Notes: generated from the letters alone by a model not told the origin. Counted from the first letter of the stretch, positions 12,801 through 24,246 are shown. The stretch is DNA of 64,000 bases from Timema cristinae (GCA_039000515.1 JBCFYV010011172.1:71063941-71127940), one strand, 5' to 3'. Translations and numbers: made by a program.

Positions 12801-13480
12801 TAAATAAAACAAACTCAACTATTGAGTCCAAATGCATGCCAAGCAGAAAAAAACGACATTTAATGGCACCACCAATGCACTCACCCCACCCCTTACCCAT
12901 TTTTTTTCTCCCCAATGACATTTACTTTTAGCAACATGGCGGGTTGGTGTAAGGTGGACTATTTCTAATCAGCGTGTTGGCACACTGCAGGCTATATTTA
13001 ACACTTGCACTGTCTAGCTATTCTTGGCCACCTGGTCCTTAGCCAGTGAGCTGCCAAACTCAGCTGACAACTAGCTCCCTTTTCTCCCCTTCTTCAAACA
13101 AAACATAAACACTATAAAGTTTGGACCTGCTTGCCAGTTTGGGAATATAATTAAAAGAGTTGAATTTGTAGGCCTACATTTAAATTAAGTAAAATCACCA
13201 GATATTCTTTGATAGTAGCTGAAATCTCATCCGTCATGGAATTCATGTTATACTTTTTATGTAATTTTGTTAACTTTGTAATTTCCTGCATCCACACAAA
13301 GGAACAACCAATTGAGTTTTTTGGCTGCAGATTCCACCTTCTTTTGCACTCTAAACAGATACATTCCTACCTATTTTCAGCTTTAAATTGTTAAAAAAAA
13401 GTCACAAAAGTAGGCTACCTTGTTTAACCAAATGACATAATAAAAAATGTCTTTGAATTCAAATATTTCATCCCTAGCCG
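9846..13480. other. Region upstream of visible GMPS exons, no supported gene
   Basis: Mostly AT-rich. Two more GC-rich patches stand out: 10815-10990, with GTAACTAGTCGCC repeated at about 10815 and 10876, and 11200-11400, which has a minus-strand CCAATCAG box at about 11313. Either could hold the GMPS promoter or 5' exon, but nothing decides it. A 28-codon minus-strand open stretch near 10909-11000 ends LLTAVDDTFL-stop; I do not recognise it. A guanine-rich tract is listed separately. Confidence 0.5.
12412..12454 (+). repeat. Guanine-rich tract (potential G-quadruplex)
   Basis: Repeated runs of 6-8 G separated by single A residues, all on the plus strand. It can in principle form stacked G-quartets or a purine triplex, but length errors are common in such tracts. 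Confidence 0.7.
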
Positions 13481-13484
13481 TTGG

Positions 13485-14530
13485 GGGATGTTGCTCTAAG
13501 AACAGTAAAACTGTTCCTCCATTTCAATAAGCCTTCTTAAAACATTCCCCTCTTGATAGCCATTGCACCACGCAGTGTAAAAAAGATGTTCATGTTCACT
13601 CCCCATTTCGTTGCACAATGCAGAAAGTATTCTTGAATTCAGTGAACGAGATTTTATAAAGTTTACACACTCTTGCACAGTTGTAGTTAAAAGCAATGGT
13701 ATTTTTTTTATGTGGCTAATGTTTATCTGTGAATGCTACAATGCACTCATACACAGTTTGATGCTATGGCTTTGATCCTTGGTAAAAGTACAGTACAAGC
13801 ACCTGTCATTGTGCGTGCTCCATCATTACTCAGTCCCACATATTTATTTTATTCAATGCAATTTTGATTGATGTAATTATCAATCAAATTAAAAATTTCT
13901 TCAGCTGTTGTTTTGTTGTCAGAGGTTTACAAAATATAAATTCTTTGTTAGTTGTATTGTCAAAATCGTATCTCACATGAAACACATTAGATTGGCACTG
14001 TCTGATATGTCTGTACTTTCATAAACTTGCAAGGGGAAAAAAATACACTCTTTTAAGTGATCTACGACACTTTCTTCAATATTATCTGCCATCTCCACAA
14101 TTCTATGCTTCATTGTGTTTGTTATTTGATAGCGCCTGCATATTAAATTAATTTTTCTATTTTTTACAAATATTCGTGATGCTAAGATTTTCATTGATGG
14201 GACTATTAATTTCTTGGCAATTGTGTGAAGATAACCAGTTTTATCAATTGATATTGATATTTCATAAGAAACTATTACAACGTTTTAGGATTGAGCAGCC
14301 TGAGAAAAATTCTAGGACATCATGGTAGTCTTTTTGGTAGCTATTAATTCTCTCTTTTTACTTATGAAAAACTTTAATGGCTTAATACTGTATTCTGGAT
14401 GTTTCAATTCTAAGTGCCGCTTCAACTTTGAAGGTTTCATGGACTCGTTTGAAAGTGTCGCATATCAAATAACACATAATGGTTTGTCATCAGCACCCTT
14501 GATGAAATCGAATCATATTTAAGCCTCAGA
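13485..14530 (-). pseudogene. Decayed hAT transposase of the ZBED/SCAND3-like type
   Basis: In three minus-strand frames, pieces in the right order match the BED-finger hAT transposases related to vertebrate ZBED5/FAM200. Around 14400-14500 is a BED-like segment containing NESMKPSKLKRHLELKHPEY. At 14000-14150, NIEESVVDHLKECIFFPLQV then YESTDISDSANL corresponds to the conserved LDESTD block, with EFIFCKPL just after. At 13490-13700, VNFIKSRSLNSRILSALCNE and LFYTAWCNGYQEGNVLRRL match the VRWLSRG region, with WLSRG itself in another frame. Several stops and frameshifts, and a lost zinc-ligand Cys (now Tyr), show that it is dead. Similarity may continue to about 13190. No terminal repeats were found. 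Confidence 0.85.
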
Positions 14531-14582
14531 ATACTGTCCGGTCCAGGACTCCTTGTTTTATAATAGTAGAGTGCACATTGTG

Positions 14583-14925
14583 CAGCTATTTGTTAGTTCC
14601 ACTCTCAGGACTTGTACCCAGCTGCACATCACTCAGCTGTCTGTTGGTGCCGTTCTTATAAGTTGTACCCAGCTAAATAGCACTAGACTGTCTGTTGGTG
14701 CCGTTCTTATAAGTTGTACCCAGCTAAATAGCACTAGACTGTCTGTTGGTGCCATGCTTAAAACTTGTACCCAGCTGCACATCAGTTGATTGTCTGTTGT
14801 TGCCGTGCTTAAAACTTGTACCCAGCTGCACATCACTCAATTGTCTGTTGGTGCCACTCTCAGAACTTGTACCCGGCTGCATATAACTTGATTATTTATT
14901 GGTGCTAGTCGAAGAGTTCGTAACC
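14583..14925. repeat. 51-bp tandem repeat, about 7 units
   Basis: Units of the form ctGTCTGTTGGTGCC, then an 8-12 base variable stretch, then ACTTGTACCCAGCTGCACATC. The period of 51 (a multiple of three) keeps frames open on both strands, so the ORFs here are by-products. The third and second units are almost identical; the last is the most degraded. Confidence 0.92.
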
Positions 14926-15440
14926 AGCACATTGTTGTTTTATTACCCATTCATCCATCACCAAATTAAACGTAATCAGTTAACAAGAGAAAATATAAGT
15001 TCTTTCTCAACACTTAACTCAAACTGAACAAGTGGAGTGGGTGTGGGTGGGCACTTAAAACAAAATCCAGATGGTTTGGTTGGTGTGGTGGCGACGAAGT
15101 GCGGTTGCATGTCTCTACCACCACTGCGCAGCCTCGCCATTGGTTGGGCTACTTTGCAGTGAACAAGACTGTTAAACGGCATAGCGCACAGATGTGAACA
15201 GAGTGCTTCATTCATATTGATTAATTGAATTATTTGTTACATTGCCTCGATTTAACATTATTTACTAATATTTTAGTTTCATGAAATAATGAACACCTTG
15301 GTTTTAGAGATTTTTTTTTATACTACTTGGAATTTTGGTTTTGTGGCCCCGTACAGGGCCACGACCCACCATATGGGCAACAATGACCTATAGTATTGTT
15401 CTTACCCTTTTATGTATTCTTCATTTTAACATTTTTAATT

Positions 15441-15693
15441 GTTATATGCACTTACCCTAATGTGTAATGGGGAGGGTGGTTGTCAGATGAAATGGAGGAC
15501 CTAAAGTTTAACGTGAGATCCGAACCACAGTGGAGGCTTGGCATTCCACACATTCACAAGTTGTGATTAATACATATCTTGTCGGAGGTGAAGGAAGGGT
15601 TTGGCAATCAGATATATCTGTGCCGAGACCGAGGATTGAACCTCGGACCCCCAGCACAGAAGTCTGACCTTACCCCTAGACCGCCAGGTCACC
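15441..15693 (-). repeat. SINE-A copy, subfamily with 14-bp body insertion
   Basis: Minus orientation, tRNA-like head at about 15620-15693. The body carries an extra GTGATTAATACATA near 15564 that is absent from the copies at 2.5, 7.6 and 39.8 kb but related to the copies at 42.2 and 50.6 kb. The extreme 3' tail is lost. A separate shared-tail fragment sits at about 15936-15972. Confidence 0.85.
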
Positions 15694-16261
15694 TTTTTCA
15701 TAATAATTTACCTAGGATAGTTCATTTGTCAATTCAATTATTCCTAACTTACTTATATTAGTATAATCAATCCTTAACTAATGAGTTTTTGTGAGTGATA
15801 ATTATTTTATTGTGTGTTCAATTTACGACAAAAATTATAGCAAGAATAAAAAACTCAAATGGATATTCATGTCACCTATTATCACTTATTACAAAAATTA
15901 AGTTTAAATATCTTAATAAAGACTTGGATTTTTTTTATTTAGTACCGTCCTACTACCCATCTGTGTTATATCCTGATTTGGAATTAAAAAACTAATTTTC
16001 GGTGAAATTTATATCAACAGCTTCTACTAGTCTACAACTCTTACCCTTTCCCATTTTTAAAGAACTACAACAATCCAGATTTCTTATAATATGTAAAGTA
16101 AAGTTGTGTTGGGGGATTAAGTTAAATTTTGACATTTTATGTTTTAGTCATATTATAAAGATCTGTCGATATAAACTAGTTTCTTTTTTGATTTAAAAGT
16201 TTTAGGTTTAAGTCTTAGTTAAAATGTGATCTTAAGTTGCCAGTATTAATAAACAAACGAC

Positions 16262-16466
16262 CCACTTCGGTGGCTGCATAGTCTAAGGTGCTATTCTTGC
16301 AATATACTATAATGCTGATGGGGAGATAGGGGTTCAAATCCTGATAGGATGTAGTGAGGATAGTTTTTCCTAAACAGTTTTCCACTCGACCTTCACACAA
16401 ATGTGGATAAACTTTCATTAAATACAACCTTATTCAACCTTCACCTATTGGCATAATTAATAAGCT
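16262..16466 (+). repeat. SINE-B copy, 3' truncated
   Basis: tRNA-like head GGTGGCTGCATAGTCTAAGG with B box GGGTTCAAATCC, then the CACAAATGTGGATAAAC body. It stops at about 16466, directly at the outer boundary of the large inverted repeat, so the rearrangement may have cut it. Confidence 0.8.
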
Positions 16467-17295
16467 ACATAGGCGGGTCTTTCCATATGAATTCAACCAG
16501 AGGGTGTTGCATGACAATTTTTGAAAATTTTAATATTTTGCCCACATGTTCCTACATGTTTCAGTAGTTAAAAAACCTTTTTATTTTAAATTTATTCCTA
16601 CCAGTTTTTCCATTACGGCCACCTTTTCAACATGGCAGATGCTAAAGTTGATAAATTTTATGTTTACAAAAACTGAAATATTTTGGGAACTAAAAGATCT
16701 AGAAACTTGGGACAGAAACCATTCTTCTGCTCTTAGAAATAGGCTACATTTCATGTCATTGTGAGTTTTGTCTAAATGTAACCTAAATGGCTGAAATTTA
16801 GCCTGAAATTCAGCATAAATTTTAATTAAAAACACAGTTTTTAAGCCTTTTGAAGAGCATGAAGGAAATTAATCTAAAGCTTCAAAATCTCACCATTTTT
16901 TCATCTACTCCCAATGTCTTGTTCTGTGATATTTCAAGACTTAGAAATTTCCCCCTCTTATTTTACTAAGCCCTAAACATGGCCACTCACTTAAATTTTC
17001 AAATATTTAGGCCTTAATATCTCAGGTGGGGAAACCGAGAAAATCTTAAACTGGGAAGGGGGGGGGGGAAGATAAAGTATTGTATGATAGCTACTTGTGC
17101 TAAGAATTTGGAGTATTAGACTTAACAGGTTTTATTTATTTCTATATAGTGATTAACAAGACCCAAAATTCATAAATGTAAAAATTGTGGCTCACACTTA
17201 AAATTGACATCCTTTATTTGTAAAGCTGTGATATTTCAGTGCAAAGTTTATCAATGATCTGGTGACTCCTTCCTGTAGGTGTGGTAGGATCCTTA

Positions 17296-17544
17296 ACCGC
17301 CTCGGCATAGTTAGCTAGCGTGCTAGTTTCATCTTGAGCTAGACAGCCCAGGACGGGGAAATCAAGGTTCGAATCTGATTTGGCGGAACTGGGTGGTGGT
17401 GTCCCTAATTAGTTCTCCACTCTCTCTCCACCCAAATGTGGGTTCATTTCCTTTAATTTCACCTCCCAAATTCTTAACCCATTAGCGTAATTAGTACTTA
17501 AGCGTATAACCTTAACGGGCTGTAAGACACAGTGCTAAATAAAT
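17296..17544 (+). repeat. SINE-C copy in left arm
   Basis: tRNA-like head GGCATAGTTAGCTAGCGTG with B box AGGTTCGAATCTG. The body has the CACCCAAATGTGGGTTCA block of SINE-B and the shared GTAAGACACAGTGCTAAATAA tail. Its mirror copy is at 19010-19257, so it was present before the inverted duplication. Confidence 0.85.
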
Positions 17545-17545
17545 T

Positions 17546-18215
17546 CTAATGACCCTTGATAATGGAATCTATGATGCTGCAGTATTTCTGGAAAGATGTT
17601 CTTGAACCTGGAGGCTTGAAGAACTTCACATACAGGGCTTCATTTTTGCAACTGATATTTTCAACTACAGCAAGCCACCACAGTTCATCATAAATACAAG
17701 CTATGTAATAGTTAGACTTGTTGATACTAGATTGTATCATTGCTATTTGGAGATCTTCATATTCATGAGATGCAGATGTTTGGTAACATTTTACTGCATA
17801 TTTGCTGAAAGGTAGAAATCTATGCTTTTCTCTGGTTTGAGGTACTGATTTGCATTTTTCAACTCTAGATTTCAACACTTCTTCATACGTTTTTATTAGC
17901 ACTGTTGAAACAAAAATGTAAGATATGCCTTTGATGTTTTCCACAGCAAAATGATACAAATCCTTTGGGGGAGGATCTGACTTGTATAGGCTCTTAACAA
18001 GCTTGATTTTGTGGCTTCTCTCTTCATAGTACCTCCTACTCCATCACCGGCATTCTTACCATGAGCAGAAGAAAGAAAAATTCACTCAGCATCTAGGTCA
18101 GAATCAAACTTGTGATGGCACATGTTGATGAATTTTTTCCTGTTCTTTATTTGACTAACAGCTCCATCCCTGAAATAAAAGACTTTCTTGGCCAATGGAA
18201 GAACTTCTTTGAGGT
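17546..18215 (-). pseudogene. Transposon-associated protein remnant, left-arm copy
   Basis: Inverted partner of the remnant at 18317-19004. It carries the same in-frame TGA where an AEW-like motif is expected (18105-18110). It additionally has a one-base deletion in a C-run near 17968 that breaks the frame between the two halves. The open C-terminal part runs from 17959 to 17546 and is nearly identical to the right copy, with for example SSINKSNY instead of SSINYSNY. Confidence 0.8.
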
Positions 18216-18316
18216 GACTTGTGAGATATTTCTAAAACGTATGAAGTGCCACTGTGTTGTGTTCTAGGTGGTCACTTATGATACACTTGCAACACAGTGG
18301 CACTTCATGAGTTTTA

Positions 18317-19004
18317 GAAATACCTCACAAGTCACCTCAAAGAAGTTCTTCCATTGGCCAAGAAAGTCTTTTATTTCAGGGATGGAGCTGTTAGTCAAAA
18401 TAAGAACAGGAAAAAATTCATCAACATGTGCCATCACAAGTCTGATTTTGACCTAGATGCCGAGTGAATTTTTCTTTCTTCTGCTCATGGTAAGAATGCC
18501 CGTGATGGAGTAGGAGGTACTATGAAGAGAGAAGCCACAAAATCAAGCTTGTTAAGAGCCTATACAAGTCAGATCCTCCCCCCAAAGGATTTGTATCATT
18601 TTGCTGTGGAAAACATCAAAGGCATATCTTACATTTTTGTTTCAACAGTGCAAATAAAAACGTATGAAGAAGTGTTGAAATCTAGAGTTGAAAAATGCAA
18701 ATCAGTACCTCAAACCAGAGAAAAGCATAGATTTCTACCTCTCAGCAAATATGCAGTAAAATGTTACCAAACATCTGCATCTCATGAATATGAAGATCTC
18801 CAAATAGCAATGATACAATCTAGTATCAACTATTCTAACTATTACATAGCTTGTATTTATGATGAACTGTGGTGGCTTGCTGTAGTTGAAAATATCAGTT
18901 GCGAAATTGAAGCCCTGTATGTGAAGTTCTTCAAGCCTCCAGGTTCAAGAACATCTTTCCAGAAATACTGCAGCATCATAGATTCCATTATCAAGGGTCA
19001 TTAG
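18317..19004 (+). pseudogene. Transposon-associated protein remnant, right-arm copy
   Basis: Open except for one in-frame TGA at about 18458. The first part reads KEVLPLAKKVFYFRDGAVSQ, then NKNRKKFINMCHHKSDFDLD. After the TGA come SSAHGKNARDGVGGTMKREA and a 140-residue tail with YIACIYDELWWLAVVENIS and VKFFKPPGSRTSF. From memory, the order DGA..QxKNRKxFxNxCxHxxDF, xAHGKxxxDGVGGTxKRxA, and VKFxxPxGxxxSF occurs in uncharacterised proteins of arthropods and cnidarians that look transposon-derived; I have no family name. Function unknown. The tail runs into the SINE-C copy. The TGA is shared with the left arm, so the gene was dead, or the codon already changed, before duplication. Confidence 0.75.
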
Positions 19005-19009
19005 AATAT

Positions 19010-19257
19010 ATTCAGCAAATGCGTCTTACAACCCGTTAGGGTTATACGCTTAAGTACTAATTACGCTAATGGGTTAATAATTTGGGAGGTGAAATTAAAG
19101 GAAATGAACCCACATTTGGGTGGAGAGAGAGTGGAGAACTAATTAGGGACACCACCACCCAGTTCCGCCGAATCAGATTCGAACCTTGATTTCCCTGTCC
19201 TGGGCTGTCTAGCTCAAGATGAAACTAGCACGTTAGCTAACTATGCCACCGAGGCAG
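19010..19257 (-). repeat. SINE-C copy in right arm
   Basis: Mirror of the copy at 17296-17544, retaining the same boundaries relative to the broken gene. The tail start is corrupted (AGCAAATGCGTC instead of AGCACCGCGTC). Confidence 0.85.
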
Positions 19258-19715
19258 GTAAGGATCCTACCACACCTACAGGAAGGAGTCACCAGATCAT
19301 TGATAAACTTTGCACTGAAATATCACAGCTTTACAAATAAAGGATGTCAATTTTAAGTGTGAGCCACAATTTTTACATTTATGAATTTTGGGTCTTGTTA
19401 ATCACTGCACAGAAATAAAATCTGTTAAGTCTAAAACTCCAAATTCTTAGCACAAGTAGCTATCATACAATACTTTATCTCCCCCCTCCCGTTTCAGATT
19501 TTCTCAATTCCCCCACCTGATATATTAAGGCCTAAATATGTGCCAATTTGAGTGAGTTGCCATGTTTAGGGCTTAGTAAAATAAGAGGGGGAAATTTCTA
19601 AGTCTTGAAATATCACAGAACAAGACATTGTGGGTAGATTAAAAAATTGTGAGATTTTGAAGATCTTTCCTCTCCTTCATGCCCTATAAAAGACCTAAAA
19701 ACTCTGTTTATAAAC

Positions 19716-19847
19716 ATTATTATTAGCACCGCGTCTTACTACCCGTTTGGATTATACACACTTACACTAATGTGTAATGGTGGGGTGTTAGTGAGATGAA
19801 ATGGAGTACCTACAATTTAATATGGAATCCAAACCACGGTGGAGGTT
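19716..19847 (-). repeat. SINE-A 3' fragment, inserted in right arm only
   Basis: The (ATT)n tail, the shared ACCGCGTCTTACTACCCG tail and about 90 bp of SINE-A body, 5'-truncated at GGTGGAGG. The equivalent left-arm site near 16820 is uninterrupted, so this insertion postdates the duplication. Confidence 0.85.
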
Positions 19848-20519
19848 TATATACAAAATGTACGCTGAATTCCAGGCTAAATTTCAGCCGTTTAGGTTAC
19901 ATTCAAACAAAACTTACAATGACATGAAATGTAGCCCACTTTAAGAGGCAGAAGAATGGTTTCTGGCCCAAGTTTTTAGATCTTTTAGTTCCCAAGATGT
20001 TTTAATTTTTGTAAACAAAAATATGTCAAATGTAGCGTCAGCCATGTTGGAAAGGTGACCGTAGGGCCTACCGGAAATACTGGTAGGAATAAATTTAAAA
20101 TAAAAAAATGTTTTAAAAACTGGAACATGTGTGCAAAATAAAAAAAAAAAAAAAAATTGGTCACGCAACCAAATAAATTTTTTTCTGGGTGATTTGATAT
20201 GGAATGACCCCTGCATAGAGCCAGAATGAATAGACAGACACTGTGTTACCCAAAAAAATTGTTTTAAGTAGAACAAGAAAATAAAACAAATTGGTTGAAT
20301 ATGATTTTCAGGTCTTTTCAAGACATAATTGTTGATAAAAAGTTTAAAAAAGAAGTGCAGAAATATTTGAAATTTTATAAAAGGCCTTAATATTTATTGT
20401 TTTGTGAGCTTAGCTCATGAAGAGATGGATTCAGGATAAATGATATTTTATATTGATAAAAAGATGAATCAACAAAATAAAATTTTGCCTATAATTAACA
20501 AAGACTTTTTTAACCGACT

Positions 20520-20762
20520 TATTATTTCAGCGCATGAGAGTTTCTACGAGCAAGAGCAAAAGAGCCGACAAATTAACAGGGCCCAGGATTTTTTGACATG
20601 CTACAACCGACAATGGATTGAAGGTCTCACTTTTCCTCTAAAGGCAGTTGTGTTAAGAATTTTTATCGCTCAAGAAATATTGATCAACCTTGGCTGTGTT
20701 TGAACCCACAAAAGTAGAATCCTGAGTCGAGCACTTTACCTCAAGACCACCAGTTGACTTTG
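20520..20762 (-). repeat. SINE-D copy (different tRNA head and body)
   Basis: On the minus strand the head reads AACTGGTGGTCTTGAGGTAA with B box GTGGGTTCAAACAC. The body shares TTTCTTGAGCGATAAAAAT and a CCTTTAGAGGAAAAGTGA / TTTGTCGG order with the copy at 46553-46792. It lacks the A/B/C tail. Confidence 0.65.
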
Positions 20763-20996
20763 GCCTATAAAATAATAATTACAGGGGTTCACAAATAAAT
20801 TTCCCTCAAGTAAATTAACATTTTTGTCTGCTATAGTCATAGAGGTTACTAAGCACTAAACCAGTTTTTAAAATTATTTCACGAGAAGCCTTGAAATATA
20901 AATATGATAAATAGGCCAGTATACTTGCCACACACTTTTGATGAAAGGCTACATAAGAAAACGAGAATTGTTAAAAATACTTGGGACCACAGTTGT

Positions 20997-21119
20997 TGTA
21001 TTATTATTATTATTAGCACCGCGTCTTACTACCCGTTCGGGTTATACGCAACGCTAATGTGTAATGGTAGGGTGATTGTGAGATGAAATGAAGGACCTAC
21101 AGTTTAACGTGGAATTCGA
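20997..21119 (-). repeat. SINE-A, 5'-truncated, flanked by duplication
   Basis: Only the 3' 120 bp of SINE-A is present. ACCACAGTTGT occurs at 20986-20996 and again at 21120-21130. Because the SINE itself contains ACCAC at this point, truncation probably occurred at microhomology during insertion. Confidence 0.8.
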
Positions 21120-21130
21120 ACCACAGTTGT

Positions 21131-22270
21131 AAAAAGCATATCTATTATCGGTCTTAGAAACTATGTTTTAAGAGCAACTATTAGCCTAGTTGTTAAGAAA
21201 AGGAATAAGAAGTTTTAAATTAAAGACTAGAGTGGCATAGAGTCTATCATTTTAATTTATCTTTTGATTTGTTTGTTTTTTGTGAGAGGACCAACAGTAT
21301 TGCTAATAAAAGTCACTTATCAGATGTTGAATTAATATAGTCAATTTATAAATTTCATTATTATTAAACACTCAAGTAGGCCTAGAGAGTAAATCGAATG
21401 ATATTAAAATATATCAAGGTTGATGATTTAAAATAATTGGCATACAATGTAAAAATAAACTCAATATAATTACAAAGAAACATAAATATTGACAAACATT
21501 TAACTTTGTGTTAACCTGGACTGTGGTTAGCATTATATTGACTTGCGATCGCTTCCAGTTACATCGTCTTGAAATGAAATGAAATTGTTTATTTGATCTT
21601 TTGGAAATAGAAATTTTATATTTAAGTCATTAACACATGAAAGGTTAGGTTAAGCGTGGTTGGTTAAGAGCCATTACAATTATATAAATTATTGAAGGAT
21701 TGAAAGCTATGTTTGTACTCTAGTAACTACTTTAAATATTAATTACTAGGTTTTTTTTATATATTTAAGACGCCATTCTCTTTTACATTTGGGTGTGGCA
21801 ATTTAAATCGGTTCAGATGTGATGGAAAGTTGTGCAAGTTTAGTTCATGTGATATGTGGTAGTTGTAGATGATTAATGCATGTTGCAAAAATATATATAT
21901 ATTCTCTGGAATATAGTGCGAGGTGTGCCATGTGATTGCAGAGTGACAGATACATGGCCCACAATTCATCTTAAAAAAGGAAGGTACTTTTTATGTTTTT
22001 TTCTCTTTCTCATCAGTTTACCATCATTTTTCATCAATTAAAATCGAATTCTAATGCTATATATTGAGTTAGTTTCAAATAAGTAAGCTATTCACATGAT
22101 AAAATAGGTACTTAGGCCTATATTTTGTTTGGGGGGGTTGGGGGGGGAGGGGGGGCGAGTTACTAAAATGTGTGATTTTGTGTATACTGTGTAGTCCTTA
22201 TTTTTTCCATTGAAAAACATATTTAATTTATAAAGATGATCTTCAGAAAAATTTGATGCGGGAATCGTTA
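21131..22270. other. Intergenic AT-rich stretch, nothing supported
   Basis: No coding signal or repeat that I can support, apart from a G-rich tract at about 22131-22155 (GGGGGGTTGGGGGGGAGGGG type). Confidence 0.5.
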
Positions 22271-22925
22271 TGCCAGGAACACGATCAACTTAACGTTTCA
22301 CTTAACATAAAGGTTATCATCATGTTTTTAAATGGAAGCCACCACGATGTGGTTACCTTAACGTTCAATTATGCTGGGATCACAATCAACTTAACTTTAA
22401 CTTAATGTAACATTCAATTATGGTTCACGTAACTTAAGAAAACAGATGTGTGATCACGATTCACGTATCTTAATGTAACAACTTGAGCCAAACACCTGCA
22501 TTCTAGACTACCTATATATTTTGACCTGTGATTTGTACTATTTGTAAAGTGATGATCTGTGAATGTTTACTGTTTTCTAGAGGTATAATAAATATCTCTT
22601 ATTAAACTTTTTTGATAGTAAATCTAGCTTTCCTATTTTAGTTTAATTATTTTGTTTCAATGTCTGATCACTAGAACTTAAGGTAAAGAGTAAACCTTGG
22701 TCATAAAACCATCAAACACATTATTAATAGCCCTGTAGACATCACTCCCATAGTGATTGGCTGGCTGGATCAGGTGATAACCTTCATGTAACATTTACTT
22801 AACAAGAGACCTCCCAGGACATCTACTAGGTTACGTTAACTGTAAGTGAATGTTAAGTTAACTGCATTGTGATCGCTTCCATTTAAAAACACAAGAAGAA
22901 CCTTTATGTTAAGTTAACCTTATGT
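22271..22925. mobile_element. TTAA-type MITE, copy 1
   Basis: Begins TGCCAGGAACACGATCAACT and is rich in AACTTAACGTT-type subterminal motifs. The middle part (GATTTGTACTATTTGTAAAG, then GAGTAAACCTTGGTCATAA) matches copies 2 and 3. The right terminus is degraded (expected GATCGTGATCCCGCCA is missing). No coding capacity. Confidence 0.75.
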
Positions 22926-23191
22926 GTATAATATAACACTAAAATAGGAAAAGTAGAAAGTACAAAAAAACTTAAATTTGATACAATTAGTTTGAATGAG
23001 AAATATTGTATTACAATGTAGCCTAATTAAATATATCAAAAGTAAACAATACATACAGTAGCATATAAGAGTTAACAAATAATACAAATTACAGCTCAAT
23101 ATAGATCTATGCTCTTGAATTCTGACGTTTAGCCCAAGCTGTTATGTTTAGTTACGTGAATCGTGATAGCCCACTGGTTTCTTTACGATAA

Positions 23192-24242
23192 TGCCAGAAT
23201 CACAATCAATTTAACGTTCACTTAAGGTTAACTTAATGTAAAGGTTCTTCCCATGTTTTTAAATGAAAGGAATCACGATGCAGTTAACTTAGCGTTCACT
23301 TGCAGTCAGGTTAACGTAATAGATGTCCTGGGAGGTCTTTCACTTTAAGTGAACGTTACATGAAGGGTATCACGTGATCCTGCCAGCCAATCATTATGCG
23401 AGTGACGTCTACAGGGCTATTTAGTAATTCATTTGTTGGTTTTATGACCAAGGTTTACTCTTTAGCTTAAGTCCTAGTGGTCATTGAAACAAAATAATTA
23501 AACTAAAATAGGAAAGCTAAGTTTATTAAAAATTTAATAATACATATCTATTATATTTATTGAAAACTGTAAACATTCACAGATTATCACTTTACAAATA
23601 GTACAAATCACTGATCAAAACACATAAGTACTTTAGAGTGCAGATGTCTGGCTCAAGTTGTTACGTTAAGTTATGTGAATCGTGATCACACATCTGTTTT
23701 CTTATGTCAAGTGAACCTTAATGGCCCGTCTACAACCAAACGCATCCGCTTGTCAGACTCGCAACTACACAATAATGTAATTTTGTCTTTCTACAATAGC
23801 TTACACAAACACAATCGTATGTCAGAACTGTTGGACCCATCTCTTGCTTTCATTTAGTTGTATTGGCTTGCATTCAGCCAATAAAAGACAAATATGGATG
23901 GACTACTAAAATCAAATAATATGAAGTTATTTGGTCTATGACAACAGCTCTTGGAAATGGTATATTACAGAATACAGGATTTTCAACTAAAGTCATATAT
24001 ATTTAACCATTTAAATATTTTTAAGTATTCATTTCTTATTTGAAAACATTAGTATGAATTTTACTTTTATAGTCATCTTACCTGTTTGTTCCTATTGGTT
24101 GAAATTAGGTCTTACGACTTTTCATTGTAGAGTCTATTTTGTATTTAAGAAAAGCATAATTACAAATGTATTTGTGATTGCATAATTGTGAGCCCGGCAA
24201 GCGGGTTTGTTGGTTGTAGACGGGCCATAAGTGAACGTTACG
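23192..24242. mobile_element. TTAA-type MITE, copy 2 (inverted), split by another MITE
   Basis: Reverse orientation relative to copies 1 and 3. Its outer end is TGCCAGAATCACAATCAATT at 23192. It is interrupted at 23722-24227 by a Harbinger-like MITE; net length is about 540 bp. Shared internal blocks include CTCCCAGGACATCTA and the TGACCAAGGTTTACTC block seen in reverse. Confidence 0.75.
23722..24227. mobile_element. Harbinger-like MITE with TAA target duplication
   Basis: 506 bp. Ends are TGGCCCGTCTACAACCAA and, in reverse, TGGCCCGTCTACAACCAAC: 18 matching terminal bases, then looser similarity. TAA lies on both sides (23719-23721 and 24228-24230). A 3-bp TWA duplication with G/C-rich inverted ends fits PIF/Harbinger non-autonomous elements. 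No ORF of note. Confidence 0.8.
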
Positions 24243-24246
24243 TTAA

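Larger units (their letters stand above)
16468..18259 (-). mobile_element. Left arm of a large inverted repeat
   Basis: This 1.79-kb arm is the imperfect reverse complement of 18290-20217, with a 30-base spacer at 18260-18289. Matches can be followed along the arm: the centre (TGAAGTGCCACTGTGTTG against CAACACAGTGGCACTTCA), the broken protein gene, a SINE-C copy, poly-G/poly-C tracts, and the outer end (GGTCTTTCCATAT against ATATGGAATGACC). The arms differ by scattered substitutions and small indels and by a SINE-A fragment present only on the right. This looks like an inverted duplication of one transposon-derived segment. Confidence 0.88.
18290..20217 (+). mobile_element. Right arm of the large inverted repeat
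   Basis: Reverse-complement partner of 16468-18259, about 136 bp longer. The excess is explained by a 132-bp SINE-A fragment at 19716-19847 that the left arm lacks. This difference and the independent small indels argue that both arms exist in the genome and have diverged, and that this is not a hairpin read. Confidence 0.88.

Noticed and set aside
16468..20217. Inverted duplication as a pure assembly or amplification hairpin
   Set aside because: The arms carry different small indels and one has an extra SINE fragment, which a hairpin artefact would not produce. Long-read confirmation is still desirable.
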